34,402 nt of DNA from Gemmatimonadota bacterium (GTDB lineage Bacteria > Gemmatimonadota > Gemmatimonadetes > Gemmatimonadales > GWC2-71-9). Below the pieces are notes generated by a model. It ran no database searches, was not told the DNA's origin, and saw only the letters and a list, made by a program, of their open reading frames with translations. Made by a program: the position numbers and the translations under genes. The stretch lies in NCBI GenBank assembly GCA_016794825.1, contig JAEUJH010000048.1, positions 1-34,402 on the forward strand, given 5' to 3'. Positions 7,903 through 16,012 of the stretch are shown here, piece by piece; the first letter of the stretch is position 1, and each line of letters opens with the position of its first letter.

Positions 7903-9030
7903 ATGCTCTATCATCTGCTGGCTCCGCTGGGCCGCGACTACATCATCTTCAATCTGTTCAACTACATCAGCTTTCGGGCGGCCGGCGCGGTGGTGACGGC
8001 GCTCCTGATCGCGTTCGCGGCCGGGCCGGCGATCATCGCCAAGCTCCAGGCGCTCAAGGTCGGGCAGGTGGTCCGCACTGGACTGCTCGCCAACCACGAG
8101 GTCAAGCGGGGCACGCCAACGATGGGCGGGTTCATCATCCTGCTCGCGACCGTGGTCCCGACGCTGCTGTGGGCCCCGTTGACCAATCGATTCGTGCTGG
8201 TGGCCATCCTGGCCACGCTCTGGACCGGCGCCATCGGGTTCCTGGACGACTACCTCAAGGTGGTGCAGGGCAAGCCGCGCGGCCTGGTGGCTCGCTGGAA
8301 GCTGATCGGGCAGATGACGTTCGGGATCGCGCTCGGACTCTACCTCTGGCTCCAGCCGGTGGTGCCCGAAACGACCCTGCCGGCCACCGCGACCGTGCTG
8401 CCGTTCCTCAAGTACACCGTGGTCCTCTTCCTGCCGGTGGCGTACATCGGGTTCGTCACCTTCGTGGTGACCGGCAGCAGCAACGCGGTCAACATGACCG
8501 ACGGGCTCGACGGCCTGGCGACGGGTCTGACCGCGATCGCCGCCGCGACCTTCGCGTTCTTCGCGTACCTGTTCGGCCGGATCGACACCACCACCTACCT
8601 CAACTTCTACTACCTCCCCGGGGCGGGCGAGCTGACCGTGTTCTGCGCGGCCCTGATGGGCGGCGCCCTCGGCTTCCTGTGGTTCAACGCCCACCCGGCC
8701 CAGGTCTTCATGGGCGACACCGGCAGCCTGGCGATCGGCGGCGCCCTCGGCACCGTGGCCATCCTGCTCCGGGCCGAGTTCCTCCTCCTGCTCATCGGTG
8801 GAGTGTTCGTGGCGGAGCAGGTCTCGGTCATCCTCCAGATGGGCGTCTACAAGTGGTTCAAGCGGACCCGCGGCCGGGAATACGCCGACGCCCATCGGGT
8901 CTTCCGGATGGCGCCGCTCCATCATCACTTCGAGAAGAAGGGCTGGCCGGAGACCCAGGTCGTGGTCCGGTTCTGGATTCTCGGCCTGCTCTGCGCCCTG
9001 GTGGCGCTGGCGACGCTCAAGGTCCGGTAG
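7903..9030 (+). CDS. mraY: Phospho-MurNAc-pentapeptide transferase MraY
   Basis: MraY is a polytopic inner-membrane enzyme that transfers phospho-MurNAc-pentapeptide to undecaprenyl phosphate, forming lipid I. The 375-residue protein has about ten hydrophobic segments. Catalytic and Mg2+-binding motifs are visible: D115-D116 in GFLDDYLKV, NMTDGLDGLATG with D200 and D203, FMGDTGS with D272, and the HHH loop H340-H342 in APLHHHFEKKGWPE. KRGTPTMGG near the N-terminus is also diagnostic. It begins 12 nt after the murF stop with only a weak purine-rich stretch upstream. murD follows after 4 nt. Confidence 0.97.
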   Translation: MLYHLLAPLGRDYIIFNLFNYISFRAAGAVVTALLIAFAAGPAIIAKLQALKVGQVVRTGLLANHEVKRGTPTMGGFIILLATVVPTLLWAPLTNRFVLVAILATLWTGAIGFLDDYLKVVQGKPRGLVARWKLIGQMTFGIALGLYLWLQPVVPETTLPATATVLPFLKYTVVLFLPVAYIGFVTFVVTGSSNAVNMTDGLDGLATGLTAIAAATFAFFAYLFGRIDTTTYLNFYYLPGAGELTVFCAALMGGALGFLWFNAHPAQVFMGDTGSLAIGGALGTVAILLRAEFLLLLIGGVFVAEQVSVILQMGVYKWFKRTRGREYADAHRVFRMAPLHHHFEKKGWPETQVVVRFWILGLLCALVALATLKVR

Positions 9031-9034
9031 CCGG

Positions 9035-10387
9035 ATGGGCCTGCTGGACGTTCCCGGGCGGACCGGTGAGGTCGCGGTGGTCGGACTGGGCCGGAGCGGC
9101 TCGGCCGCCACGCGCCTGATCCGGGCGGCCGGCGTCGAGGTCTATGCCTCCGACGGCGGGAACGGCGCGGGACTCGAGGCCACCGCCGCGGCGCTCCGGG
9201 CGTTAGGCGCTGACGTCCAGGTTGGCGGACACGACCTCGGCCGGATCGCGGCCGCCCGGCTGGTGGTGCTGTCGCCCGGGGTGCCGCCGAGCGCGCCACC
9301 GGTCCAGGCCGCCCGGGACGCGGGCGTCCCGATCTGGGCCGAGGCCGAACTCGGGCTCCGGGTGTTGGGCGACGACCTGCCGTACGTGGCGATCACCGGC
9401 ACCAACGGCAAGACCACGACCACGGCGCTGGTGGGCCAGCTGCTCGAGGCCGCCGGGCGGCGCGCCCGGACGGCGGGGAACATCGGCACGCCGCTCTGCG
9501 AGATCGCGCTCGCGGCGGAACGGCCGGACGTCCTGGCGGTCGAACTGTCGAGTTTCCAGCTGCACGACATGCCGACCGTTCGTCCCACCGTCGGCGTCCT
9601 CACCAACCTCGCGCCCGATCACCTCGACCGGTACCCGAGCCTCGAGGACTACTACGGCGACAAGCTCCGGATGTTCGCCAACGCCTCGGCCGATTCCTTC
9701 TGGATCACCAATGGCGACGATCCCGAATCGGAACGGTGGGTGCCGGCCACCCGAGGCCGTCGGCGCCGCTTCTCCACCAGCGGCCCGGCGGACGGTTGGT
9801 TCGACCGGACCACCACCGCGCTCCGGATCGGTGATGTCCCGGTCATCGATCGGGCCAAGTTCCCCCTCCTGGGCGACCACAACGTGGCCAACGCGCTGGC
9901 CGCCGCGCTGGCGGTTCACGCCATCGGCGTCCCGGTCGCGGCGATCACGGCGGGCCTTGGACGGGCGGCGGCGCTGAAGCACCGAATGGAGCCGATCCGG
10001 GAGGTCGGCGGGGTGCTGTGGCTCAACGACTCCAAGGCCACCAACATCTCGTCGACGGAAGTGGCGATCGCCGCGATGGACCGCCCCTTCGTGCTGCTCC
10101 TCGGCGGGCGCCACAAGGGCGAGCCATACACCCGGTTGGCCGATCGGCTGGGACGGTGCCGGGCGGTGATCGCCTATGGCGAGGCCAAGCCGCTCATCGT
10201 CGCGGATTTGCGCGGGTCGGTCGACGTGGTCGAGGGCGGCAGCTTCGACGACGTCATGGCCCGGGCCGCCGGGCTGGCCCGTCCGGGCGACGCGGTGCTG
10301 CTGTCGCCGGCGTGCTCGAGCTACGACATGTTCGCCAACTACGAGGAACGGGGGGCCCGCTTCCGGGCCATCGTGGAGGGGATGTGA
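9035..10387 (+). CDS. murD: UDP-MurNAc-L-Ala:D-glutamate ligase MurD
   Basis: MurD adds D-Glu as the second stem-peptide residue. The product is 450 residues. The N-terminal VAVVGLGRSGSAATRLI is the family's nucleotide-fold start and supports the ATG at 9035 over the longer open frame that begins inside mraY. The P-loop is G122-T-N-G-K126-T-T. Other signatures are GNIGTPL, VELSSFQLHDM, NLAPDHLDRYPSLEDYY, NDSKATN, LLGGRHKG and LSPACSSYDMF. It carries a CGTTAGGC motif at 9201-9208, read as Ala-Leu-Gly with a TTA codon. The stop TGA overlaps the GTG start of ftsW by 4 nt. Confidence 0.96.
   Translation: MGLLDVPGRTGEVAVVGLGRSGSAATRLIRAAGVEVYASDGGNGAGLEATAAALRALGADVQVGGHDLGRIAAARLVVLSPGVPPSAPPVQAARDAGVPIWAEAELGLRVLGDDLPYVAITGTNGKTTTTALVGQLLEAAGRRARTAGNIGTPLCEIALAAERPDVLAVELSSFQLHDMPTVRPTVGVLTNLAPDHLDRYPSLEDYYGDKLRMFANASADSFWITNGDDPESERWVPATRGRRRRFSTSGPADGWFDRTTTALRIGDVPVIDRAKFPLLGDHNVANALAAALAVHAIGVPVAAITAGLGRAAALKHRMEPIREVGGVLWLNDSKATNISSTEVAIAAMDRPFVLLLGGRHKGEPYTRLADRLGRCRAVIAYGEAKPLIVADLRGSVDVVEGGSFDDVMARAAGLARPGDAVLLSPACSSYDMFANYEERGARFRAIVEGM
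9201..9208 (+). repeat. CGTTAGGC motif, copy 3 (in murD)
   Basis: A perfect copy in murD, read Ala-Leu(TTA)-Gly. Confidence 0.8.
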
Positions 10388-11514
10388 GCGCTTCGACCAT
10401 CGAACATCCCGGCGAAGTCCGGTGGGAAACCCGGCTCTTGGCGGTCGTCGCCGCGACCCTCACCGTGTTCGGCATTGCCAGCGTCTACTCGGCGGCGAGC
10501 TTCCACAGCGCGGGCCTCCGCGAGGTCCTGAAGCAGCTGTCCGGCGCCGCGATCGGCGGGGTGGCGATGATGGTGGCGGCGCGGCTCGACTACCAGCGGT
10601 GGCGGGATGGGGCCTGGCTGCTCCTCGGGTTCACGGTGGCGCTGCTGGTGCTCCTGCTGATTCCGGGCCTCGGATCGATCGCGCCCGAGGTCAACGGCGC
10701 CCGGCGCTGGATCCGGTTTCCGGGCGGGACGTTCCAGCCCTCGGAACTGGCCCGGTTCGCGATCGTGGTGTGGGCGTCGATGATCGCGGCCAAGAAGGGC
10801 GAGCAGATCCGGGACTTCAAGAAGGGGGTTGCCCCGGTCCTGGTCATCACCGCCTCGGTGTCGCTGCTGGTGCTGGTGGAGCCGAACCTGTCGATGGCCA
10901 CGGTCATCGCGCTCCTGGGTGGGGTGGTGCTCTTCACGGCCGGGGCTCGAATCGGGCAGTTCATGCTGCTCGGCGTGGCCGGCCTGTTCGCCGCGGTGGC
11001 CGCCATCGTGGCGGAGCCGTACCGCTTCCAGCGGGTCCGCTGCTTCTTCGGCCTCGCGTCCGATTGCCAGGCGGGGACCTCGTGGCAGCTCACCGAGGCC
11101 ACCAAGGGCTTCGGCGCCGGCCGGCTCTTCGGGGTCGGGTTCGGCGAGGGGCAGCTCAAGCTCGACTATCTCCCGATCGCCTCGTCCGACTTCCTCTTCG
11201 CCACCGTCGGCGAGGAGTGGGGTTTCCTGGGCGTGCTGTTCGTCATCCTCCTGTTCGGGATCTTCTGCTGGCTCGGGTTCCGGATCGCCCGGACGGCGCC
11301 GGATCCGTTCGGGCGCTACCTGGCCACCGGGTTGACCGCCGCGGTCGGGCTGTCGGCGCTGATGCACATGGCGGTCAACATGGGCCTGATGCCGACGACC
11401 GGGCTGGCGTTGCCGTTCATGTCGTCGGGGCGGGCGAGCCTGCTGGTGACCCTCCTCACCGTCGGGGTGCTGATCAGCGTCGGTCGGATGCGGGGCCGAC
11501 CGGTGAGTCGATGA
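10384..11514 (+). CDS. ftsW: Septal peptidoglycan glycosyltransferase FtsW (SEDS family)
   Basis: FtsW polymerises lipid II into septal glycan strands with FtsI. The 376-residue protein has about ten hydrophobic segments. ARRWIRFPGGTFQPSELARF is the SEDS signature, and SDFLFATVGEEWGFLG holds the catalytic-type Asp (D269). The start is the GTG at 10384, giving VSASTIEHPG before the first helix and a 4-nt GTGA overlap with murD. One oddity is the C-terminal SEDS signature, usually LPF-x-S-Y-G-G-S-S. Here it reads LPFMSSGRAS, with Arg350 in place of the second conserved Gly. RodA is less likely because of the dcw position. The stop overlaps murG by 4 nt. Confidence 0.93.
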   Translation: MSASTIEHPGEVRWETRLLAVVAATLTVFGIASVYSAASFHSAGLREVLKQLSGAAIGGVAMMVAARLDYQRWRDGAWLLLGFTVALLVLLLIPGLGSIAPEVNGARRWIRFPGGTFQPSELARFAIVVWASMIAAKKGEQIRDFKKGVAPVLVITASVSLLVLVEPNLSMATVIALLGGVVLFTAGARIGQFMLLGVAGLFAAVAAIVAEPYRFQRVRCFFGLASDCQAGTSWQLTEATKGFGAGRLFGVGFGEGQLKLDYLPIASSDFLFATVGEEWGFLGVLFVILLFGIFCWLGFRIARTAPDPFGRYLATGLTAAVGLSALMHMAVNMGLMPTTGLALPFMSSGRASLLVTLLTVGVLISVGRMRGRPVSR

Positions 11515-12671
11515 CCGCTCCGCCCCCGAAGAACCGCGACTCGGCCGCCCGGCGGACGGTGCTGATCGCCGGGGGCGGCACCGGCGGGCACCTGATGCCG
11601 GCGCTCGCGATCGCCGCCGCGCTGCGGAGCCGCCACCCGGATTGGCGGATCGTGATGGTCGGGGCGGAGCGGGGGGTCGAGGCGCAGCTCCTCCCGACCC
11701 GGGACTTTCCGTTCCATCTGCTGCCGTTCGAACCGATCTACCGCCGGCAGTGGTGGCGGAACGCGCGGTGGCCGTGGCTGGCCCTGACGCTGCTGCGGCG
11801 GTGCGGCCGGCTCCTGACCGACGAGCGGCCCGACCTGGTGTTAGGCACGGGCGGCTACGCCTCCGGCCCGATCGTGTGGGCCGCGGCGCGCCGGGGCATC
11901 CCGACGGCCATCCTGGAGCAGGACGCGTTTCCGGGGCTGGTGACCCGGTGGCTCGCTCCGCGGGTCCGCGAGGTGTTCCTGGGCGCCCCCGAGGCCGCCC
12001 GCCACCTCCGGGGCGGGCCGCGGACCACCGTCACGGTCACCGGAAGCCCGATCGCGCCGCCGACGCCGGAGCGGGCCGCCGCGGCCCGGGCCCGGTTCGG
12101 GATCGAGGGTGGACCCGTGGTCCTGGTAATGGGCGGGAGCCAGGGGTCGGTGGCCATCAACGAGCGGATCGCGGGGTGGATCGACGGCGGGGGCGCGGAC
12201 CGCCTAACGGTCATCTGGGCCACCGGCCGGGCCAGCGCCGAGCGCTTCCGCCGCTACCACCGGCCGCCGCGGGTGACGGTGGTCGACTTCCTCGATCCGG
12301 CGGCCGACGGCTACGCGGTGGCGGATCTGGTGGTGGCGCGGGCCGGGATGATGACGATCGCCGAGATCTGCGCCTGGGGCCTGCCGAGCATCCTGATTCC
12401 GCTCCCGACCGCCGCGGCCGACCACCAGACCCGCAACGCCGAGGCGATGGCGGCGGCGGGGGCGGCGGTGATGCTGCGCCAGGCCGACGTCAGCGCCGAG
12501 TCGTTAGGTGCCGAGATCGCCCGGCTCCTCGCCGATCCGGCGGCGTTGGCGGCGCTCCGGAGGGGGGCCACCGGCCGGGGAAGGCCGAGGGCGGTGGACG
12601 AGATCGTCGACCGGCTCGACCGGCTGTCCGGAACCACCGAGGGGACCCCGGTCCGCCTTTCCCAAGCCTAG
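11511..12671 (+). CDS. murG: UDP-GlcNAc:lipid I GlcNAc transferase MurG
   Basis: MurG is a GT28 glycosyltransferase at the cytoplasmic face of the membrane that converts lipid I to lipid II. The 386-residue product has the N-terminal donor-independent motif GGGTGGHLMPALA, GTGGYASGPIVWAAA, EQDAFPGLVTRWLAP, VMGGSQGSVAIN, and the UDP-GlcNAc-binding ARAGMMTIAE and PTAAADHQTRNA. The last two usually read RSGA-T-E and P-A-DHQ. The ATG at 11511 overlaps the ftsW stop by 4 nt. The gene contains three TTAGG-type motifs within 670 bp: 11840-11846, a minus-orientation copy at 12202-12209, and the variant CGTTAGGT at 12502-12509. Confidence 0.95.
   Translation: MTAPPPKNRDSAARRTVLIAGGGTGGHLMPALAIAAALRSRHPDWRIVMVGAERGVEAQLLPTRDFPFHLLPFEPIYRRQWWRNARWPWLALTLLRRCGRLLTDERPDLVLGTGGYASGPIVWAAARRGIPTAILEQDAFPGLVTRWLAPRVREVFLGAPEAARHLRGGPRTTVTVTGSPIAPPTPERAAAARARFGIEGGPVVLVMGGSQGSVAINERIAGWIDGGGADRLTVIWATGRASAERFRRYHRPPRVTVVDFLDPAADGYAVADLVVARAGMMTIAEICAWGLPSILIPLPTAAADHQTRNAEAMAAAGAAVMLRQADVSAESLGAEIARLLADPAALAALRRGATGRGRPRAVDEIVDRLDRLSGTTEGTPVRLSQA
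12202..12209 (-). repeat. CGTTAGGC motif, copy 4 (inverted, in murG)
   Basis: A perfect copy on the minus strand. On the coding strand it is GCCTAACG, read Arg-Leu(CTA)-Thr, so the motif appears in a different coding phase and with another rare Leu codon. Confidence 0.8.
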
Positions 12672-12680
12672 GCGCCATTT

Positions 12681-12688
12681 TAGATTAG
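12681..12688 (+). promoter_or_regulatory. Possible internal promoter -10 element before murC
   Basis: TAGATT (12681-12686) lies in the 27-bp gap between murG and murC, the largest break since ftsI in an otherwise overlapping run. The local segment CATTTTAGATTAG is strikingly AT-rich for this DNA. A start about 7 nt after the hexamer would leave a leader of only about 6 nt before the murC ATG. I see no convincing -35 hexamer. Confidence 0.35.
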
Positions 12689-12698
12689 CCCATCAGGG

Positions 12699-14072
12699 AT
12701 GAACCTGTTTCTCCAGTCCGATTCCCGGCCACTCCACTTCGTGGGGGCCGGGGGAGCCGGGATGAGCGCGTTAGCATTGGTCGCGCTCCGCCGGGGGATG
12801 CGGGTTACCGGGTCGGACGCCGATCTGGCCGGCGTCGGCGACCTGATCGCCCGGGGCGCCCAGATCGCCAAGGGGAGCGCGCCGCGGCTGGCGGCCGAAG
12901 CGCGGGCGGTCATTGCCAGCGCCGCCATTCCGGCCGGGCATCCCGACCTGGTGGAAGCCGCCGCGCACGGGGTGCCGGTCGTGCCGCGGAAGGTGGCGTT
13001 GGCCGGATTGATCGGGTCGGCCACCTGCGTGGCGATTGCCGGCACCCACGGCAAGACCACCACCACCGTCATGACCACCGGGGCCCTGGTCGGCGCCGGG
13101 CTCGATCCGACGGGTTTGGCGGGCGGGCGGGTGCCGGAATGGGGTGGCAACGCGCGGCTTGGCGGCACCGATTTGTTCGTGGTCGAAGCGGACGAATACG
13201 ATCAGGCCTTCCTGACCCTGACGCCGACGGTGGCGGTCATCAACAACGTCGAGCCCGATCACCTCGAGTGCTACGGCTCGGTCGAGGCCATGGAAGCCGC
13301 CTACGTTCGGTTTGCCGGCTCCGCCCGGCGGATCCTGGTGGGCAATGATGGCGTCGGCTCGGATCGGGTGGCAGCCGGACTCGACCCGGCCCGCGTCTGG
13401 CGATTCGGCCCCGGGGCCGAAGGGGTCGGCCTGACCGACATCTTCCTGGGGGCGGAGGAGAGCCGGGCGGTGGTCCGCCTGGCGGATGGCCGGTCAGTGC
13501 CGCTCAGCCTGGCGGTGCCGGGCCTCCACAACCTCCGCAACGCCACCGCCGCGCTGGGCGCGGTGGTAGCCCTCGGGGCCGATCCGGTCAAGGCGGCCGC
13601 GGCGCTGGGGCAGTTCCGCGGCGTGGGCCGGCGGTTCGAGCGGGTTGGATCGGCCTGGGGCGTGACGGTGGTGGACGACTACGCCCATCACCCGACCGAA
13701 CTCGGCGCGACGTTGGCGGCGGCACGACAGGCGTTTCCGGGACGGCGTCTGGTGGCGGTGTTCCAACCCCACCTCTACAGCCGGACCGCGCTCCACGCCG
13801 AGGCCATGGGCGCGGCGCTGGCGGCGGCCGACTTGGTCATCGTGGCCGACGTCTACGGAGCCCGCGAGGCGCCACTCCCCGGGGTCACCGGCGATCTGGT
13901 CGCCGAGGCCGCCCGACAGAAGGGCGCCGCGGTCCGCTACCAGCCGGCCCGGACCGCCCTCGCGGCCGAAGTGCTGACCGAAGTCGAACCCGGCGACGTC
14001 GTCGTGACCCTCGGCGCCGGCGACGTGACCCGAGTGGGACCTGAGGTTCTCGGAGAGCTGGAGGCGCGGTGA
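12699..14072 (+). CDS. murC: UDP-MurNAc:L-alanine ligase MurC
   Basis: MurC starts the stem peptide by adding L-Ala to UDP-MurNAc. The 457-residue length is typical. HFVGAGGAGMSALA is the N-terminal dinucleotide-like fold. GTHGKTTTTVM is the P-loop with the His that distinguishes MurC and Mpl from the other ligases. VVEADEYDQAFL, INNVEPDHLECYG, VVDDYAHHPTE and FQPHLYSRT are all MurC signatures. It is separated from murG by 27 nt holding a possible promoter. The TTA codon at 12771 lies in GTTAGCA, the only in-frame TTA found outside a TTAGG motif. The stop overlaps the GTG start of ftsQ by 4 nt. Confidence 0.96.
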   Translation: MNLFLQSDSRPLHFVGAGGAGMSALALVALRRGMRVTGSDADLAGVGDLIARGAQIAKGSAPRLAAEARAVIASAAIPAGHPDLVEAAAHGVPVVPRKVALAGLIGSATCVAIAGTHGKTTTTVMTTGALVGAGLDPTGLAGGRVPEWGGNARLGGTDLFVVEADEYDQAFLTLTPTVAVINNVEPDHLECYGSVEAMEAAYVRFAGSARRILVGNDGVGSDRVAAGLDPARVWRFGPGAEGVGLTDIFLGAEESRAVVRLADGRSVPLSLAVPGLHNLRNATAALGAVVALGADPVKAAAALGQFRGVGRRFERVGSAWGVTVVDDYAHHPTELGATLAAARQAFPGRRLVAVFQPHLYSRTALHAEAMGAALAAADLVIVADVYGAREAPLPGVTGDLVAEAARQKGAAVRYQPARTALAAEVLTEVEPGDVVVTLGAGDVTRVGPEVLGELEAR

Positions 14073-14740
14073 AGCGGTGGCTCGTCCGGGCCGGCGTCGC
14101 GGCCGGCCTGGTGGCGTTGTGGTTCCTGACCCCGCTCCTCCTCCGCCGGATGAGCGTGTTCCGGATCCGACGGGTGGACGTCACGGGCTCGCGGTTCCTG
14201 ACCGCCGCCGAGGTGGCCAAGGTGGCCGACTTGCCGCCCGGCACCAGCCTCTTCGACGACGTCGAACCGGCGCGGCGACGGGTGCTCGGGATCCGCGGGG
14301 TAGCTCGGGTAACCGTCCACCGCCGGCTGCCGGGAGCGCTCGAGTTCGAGATCGAGGAGTTCGCGCCGGTGGCGCTGGCCCGGTCCGAGGGCAAACTGGT
14401 GTTGGTGGATCGACGGGGCAGGGTGTTACCGTTCGACCCGACCCGGGCACCGACCGACCTCCCGATCGGCGAGGCCGATTCCGCGGTGGCGGGGTTGCTC
14501 GAGCGGATCCAGGATGCCGAACCGGAATTTGCCCAGACCGTACTGAGTGCCGAACGGGATCGCAACGTCATCGTGCTGGAAACGTCGAAACACCGACTTC
14601 TTTTCAGGGTGGGGGCCACCACGAAGCACATTCAAGGGGCGGCGGCGGTGCTGACCGAGCTGACCCGACGCCAGCTGACCGTGTCCGAGGTGGACGCGCG
14701 GTTCGACGGACGGATCATCGTCCGGGGGCGGGGCGCGTGA
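14069..14740 (+). CDS. ftsQ: Division protein FtsQ/DivIB
   Basis: This 223-residue bitopic protein has a single transmembrane helix at about residues 7-24 after a short basic start. A POTRA-type domain follows (about 28-100): FRIRRVDVTGSRFLTAAEVAKV continues into LFDDVEPARRRVLGIRGVARVTVHRRLPG, the classical FtsQ pattern. A beta domain with LVDRRGRVLPF comes next. FtsQ links FtsL and FtsB and regulates FtsWI at the septum. Its position between murC and ftsA is standard, except that ddl and murB, often found here, are missing. It starts with GTG, overlapping murC by 4 nt, and its own stop overlaps the ftsA GTG by 4 nt. Confidence 0.9.
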   Translation: MKRWLVRAGVAAGLVALWFLTPLLLRRMSVFRIRRVDVTGSRFLTAAEVAKVADLPPGTSLFDDVEPARRRVLGIRGVARVTVHRRLPGALEFEIEEFAPVALARSEGKLVLVDRRGRVLPFDPTRAPTDLPIGEADSAVAGLLERIQDAEPEFAQTVLSAERDRNVIVLETSKHRLLFRVGATTKHIQGAAAVLTELTRRQLTVSEVDARFDGRIIVRGRGA

Positions 14741-15990
14741 GTACCTCGGGTCAACGCCTGGTCGCCGCGCTCGATCTCGGCTCCACCCGGATCGCCGCCG
14801 CCATCGGCGAGGTCACCGGCGATCCCCGGCATCCCGGGGTCCGGGTCCTCGGCGTGGGGTCGGAGCGGACCACCGGGATCCGCCGCGGTGTGGTCCGCGA
14901 CATCGAGGAAACCACACGGGCCATCGGACGCGCTCTCAAGGACGCCCAGCTCATGGCGGGCGTCGAGGTGGGCACGGTGTACGCCGGGATCGCCGGCGAG
15001 CACGTGGCGGGTCGGCTGTCGCATGGCGTGGTGTCGGTCACCGGCAACGAGATCCGCACCGCCGACGTGGCCCGAGTCAACGAGGTGGCGGCCAACGTGG
15101 CGTTCAGCCGCGACCACGAGCTGCTCCACGCGGTGCCGCAGGACTACCTGGTCGACGGCCAGGCGGGCATTTCCGACCCCATCGGGATGATCGGTTCGCG
15201 CCTCGAGGCCCAGGTCTACCTGGTCACGGTCCTGTCGAGCGCGGTGGTCAACCTCCAGAAGTGCATCGAGAAGGCCGGCTTCCGGGTCGGCGAATTCGTC
15301 CTCGAGCCGCTGGCGGGCTCGCTGGCCGCGCTCACGCCCGACGAGCGGGAACTGGGTTGCGCCCTGATCGAACTGGGCGGCGGCTCGACCAACGTGGCGG
15401 TGTTCCAGCAGGGCAAGATCTGCCACACCGCTTCGCTGATGTTCGCCGGCAACCACGTCACCAACGACCTCGTCCACGGCCTCCAGGTTCCGCAGCAGGA
15501 CGCGGAAAAGCTCAAGGAACGCCATGGGGCGGCCTACGAGCCGGCGGTGTCGAACGACGAAGTCATCGAGCTGCCGGCCGGTCCGGGCCAGCCGTCCCGA
15601 CCCGCCCACCGGCGGGTGCTCGCCCACATCATGCACATGCGGATGCAGGAGATCCTCGAACTCGCCCTCGACGAGCTCAACCGGACCGGGTTCCGGCAGC
15701 GGTTGGCGGCGGGTGTCGTGCTCTCCGGTGGCGGCGCCCAGATCCCGGGCATCGTCGAGCTGACCCGCGAAGTCTTTGCGCTCCCGGTGCGGATCGCCCA
15801 GCCGGGCACCGGACTGAGCGGCCTGGTCGATCGGATCGCGGCGCCCCGAATGACGGTGCCCGCCGGGCTGCTGCTGTACGGCGCCAAACAGGTTCTCCAG
15901 AGCGGCGGTTTCGGTGTTGCCGCTCGTCGTTCACCGGCCGTCGAAAAAGTGATCGGCCCCGTCAAACGTTGGCTCCAGGATTTCTTCTAA
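14737..15990 (+). CDS. ftsA: Divisome actin homologue FtsA
   Basis: FtsA tethers FtsZ filaments to the inner membrane and relays assembly to FtsWI. The 417-residue protein opens with the actin-fold phosphate loop ALDLGSTRIAAAIGEV, followed by a 1C domain (TVYAGIAGEHVAGR, then HAVPQDYLVDG). CALIELGGGSTNVAVF is phosphate loop 2, and VVLSGGGAQIPGI is the adenosine motif. The last residues (VIGPVKRWLQDFF) form the amphipathic membrane-targeting helix. The GTG at 14737 is chosen because it overlaps the ftsQ stop by 4 nt and places the actin motif close to the N-terminus; the upstream open frame is a shadow of ftsQ. ftsZ follows after 22 nt. Confidence 0.96.
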   Translation: MSTSGQRLVAALDLGSTRIAAAIGEVTGDPRHPGVRVLGVGSERTTGIRRGVVRDIEETTRAIGRALKDAQLMAGVEVGTVYAGIAGEHVAGRLSHGVVSVTGNEIRTADVARVNEVAANVAFSRDHELLHAVPQDYLVDGQAGISDPIGMIGSRLEAQVYLVTVLSSAVVNLQKCIEKAGFRVGEFVLEPLAGSLAALTPDERELGCALIELGGGSTNVAVFQQGKICHTASLMFAGNHVTNDLVHGLQVPQQDAEKLKERHGAAYEPAVSNDEVIELPAGPGQPSRPAHRRVLAHIMHMRMQEILELALDELNRTGFRQRLAAGVVLSGGGAQIPGIVELTREVFALPVRIAQPGTGLSGLVDRIAAPRMTVPAGLLLYGAKQVLQSGGFGVAARRSPAVEKVIGPVKRWLQDFF

Positions 15991-16012
15991 GCTCGAGAGG
16001 ATCGATTAGGCC

